Below, piece after piece: positions 62,891 through 64,000 of a DNA stretch of 64,000 nucleotides. The notes beneath the pieces were generated by a model. It saw nothing but the letters and a program-made list of their open reading frames with translations. It ran no database searches and was not told the DNA's origin. The stretch is taken from NCBI GenBank assembly GCA_023460535.1, contig JAEWPV010000018.1:1-64000 (forward strand), read 5' to 3'. The DNA is from Bacillota bacterium (GTDB lineage: Bacteria; Bacillota; Clostridia; Oscillospirales; Ruminococcaceae). A program made the position numbers and the translations under genes. Each line of letters starts with the position of its first letter. Position 1 is the stretch's first letter.

Positions 62891-63871
62891 TTGAATAAGC
62901 ATCAGGTCAATATCACACTGCAGGATATTATACAGGCTCACAAACGGATTCAAGCCTACATATACCATACGCCGCTGGAATATAGCGAAAAAATCAGCAT
63001 TTTATATGATTCAAATATTTATTTGAAATTGGAGAATCTCCAGGTTACAGGAAGTTTCAAGCCCCGAGGAGCTTTAAACCGGCTTTTGACATTGGATGAT
63101 ACTGAACGTAAACGTGGGGTTATAGCACCTTCAGCTGGTAATCACGGAATAGGCTTGGCATATGCAGCCAAAAGACTAAATGTCCCGGCTTATGTTTATT
63201 TGCCAAAGGATGCGGATGCAAGTAAGATTTGTTCATTGGAGAGGTATGGCGCTTTAATAAAATTCTTTGATTCAATCGAAGAAGCAAGATTATCTGCACT
63301 AAAAGACGCTAAGGAAGATGGATATACTTTTCTTTCTGCTTACAATGATCCATCAGTCATTGCCGCAGACGGAACGGTTGCGTTGGAAATCTTAGACGAT
63401 CTGCCGGATGTGGATACGGTTTTAATATGTATGGGTGGCGGCGGGCTCACAGCAGGCATGTGTATTGCATTAAAATCAGTAAATCCGAATATTCAGGTCT
63501 GGGGTATACAAACGGAAAACAGCCCGACATTAGCTGTTTGGCATCGAACCGGAAAGATAACTGATGTAGATATAAAGCCATCGATAGCTGAAGGTTTAAG
63601 TGGACCGATCGAGCCTGAAACTATTTCTTTTCCTATAATTCAAAATCACATTGACCGAATAATAACTGTGACGGAAGAGGAACTGATTGATGCTATGAAA
63701 ATAATGCTGGATTCCCAGTTTATCGTTGAGCCCTCAGGAGTTGCCGGAATTGCTGCGCTAAAGCGATATAGCAAGGAGTTGAACGGTCGTAAAGTGGCTG
63801 TAGTGGTCACAGGGCGTAATATTTCATGGTTACGGTTGATATCATTAGTTAAGTATTTTGCTTTAAGGTAG
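62891..63871 (+). CDS. Threonine dehydratase/serine racemase-like PLP enzyme
   Basis: A 326-residue fold type II PLP enzyme. Lys57 in GSFKPRGA binds PLP, SAGNHGIGLAYAA binds the substrate carboxylate, and ICMGGGGLTAGM is the phosphate loop. The family includes catabolic threonine dehydratase, serine racemase and the ectoine-pathway EutB; the substrate cannot be chosen here. No regulatory ACT domain is present. TTG 62891 is the likely start, with GGAG 9 bases upstream. It is AT-rich, unlike the rest of the window, and lies opposite a broken LysR gene, suggesting transfer. Nothing recognisable follows to 64000. Confidence 0.85.
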   Translation: MNKHQVNITLQDIIQAHKRIQAYIYHTPLEYSEKISILYDSNIYLKLENLQVTGSFKPRGALNRLLTLDDTERKRGVIAPSAGNHGIGLAYAAKRLNVPAYVYLPKDADASKICSLERYGALIKFFDSIEEARLSALKDAKEDGYTFLSAYNDPSVIAADGTVALEILDDLPDVDTVLICMGGGGLTAGMCIALKSVNPNIQVWGIQTENSPTLAVWHRTGKITDVDIKPSIAEGLSGPIEPETISFPIIQNHIDRIITVTEEELIDAMKIMLDSQFIVEPSGVAGIAALKRYSKELNGRKVAVVVTGRNISWLRLISLVKYFALR

Positions 63872-64000
63872 GAATGATAAAAATGTTAACACTTACCAAT
63901 AACTGAAGGGTTTTGCAATACATTGAGATTGGTCGCTAATTATAACGATCTGTAAGTTACATTTTATCAAGAAGCAGTTCTATGTTTCGGGGATAACAAA

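Overview
The window looks like a chromosomal segment from a spore-forming, mesodiaminopimelate-type Clostridia member, most likely in or near the Oscillospirales/Ruminococcaceae. This is inferred from gene content: a dcw (division and cell wall) cluster with SpoVD/PBP2-like and FtsW/SpoVE-like genes, the sporulation genes bofA and cotJABC, a UPF0122-ffh-rpsP-khpA-rimM-trmD block, strong AGGAGG ribosome sites and many TTG starts. Base composition is balanced over most of the window and clearly more AT-rich at about 8.5-9.6 kb, 32.9-33.4 kb and 61.6-64 kb.

Layout. 0.15-3.3 kb: two esterases and a DUF3237 protein, then a tandem pair of elaborate multi-hairpin elements (3.31-3.48 kb). 3.6-4.6 kb: a NifX-like and a DUF134 gene behind a promoter flanked by palindromes. 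4.8-8.3 kb: three tandem aldo/keto reductases opposite a MerR/AdhR-like regulator, with a 19-bp-spacer promoter between them. 8.5-9.5 kb: two unrecognised AT-rich genes. 9.65-15.5 kb: tRNA-Arg(CCG), secG, rnr, gdhA, a zinc-ribbon/TM2 gene with a long leader, and RNase P RNA. 15.5-18.5 kb: a minus-strand operon (acetyltransferase, mtnN, bioY, DUF1284) and the DUF2508-bofA sporulation pair behind a sigma-E-like promoter. 18.6-23.2 kb: ilvE, an RluA-type synthase and a polar amino acid ABC importer. 23.5-30.8 kb: an M23 peptidase with LysM and G5 domains, a first murA, an acetyltransferase, a WalJ-like hydrolase, rlmH, comM and a Dabb protein. 30.9-35.7 kb: a YhhN protein and an ABC exporter-like operon (ATPase with a charged tail, secreted/anchored protein, MacB-like permease). 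35.9-44.7 kb: translation, RNA-modification and secretion housekeeping genes, HPr, uvrC, rsmD and coaD. 45.1-59.6 kb: the dcw cluster mraZ-rsmH-ftsL-pbp-murE-murF-mraY-ftsW-murG-murA-ftsQ-ftsZ, without murD, murC or ftsA inside it. 59.8-60.9 kb: cotJABC. 61-64 kb: a decayed IS1182-type transposase, a frameshifted LysR gene and a divergent threonine dehydratase-like gene.

How it works together. The 45-59.6 kb block makes lipid II (MurE, MurF, MraY, MurG, MurA) and uses it at the septum (FtsL, PBP, FtsW, FtsQ, FtsZ). It is preceded by a sigma-A-like promoter and four GTGG repeats, the kind of site MraZ uses for self-repression. The AKR/MerR locus looks like an aldehyde-response module. No CRISPR array, intact prophage or complete mobile element was seen.
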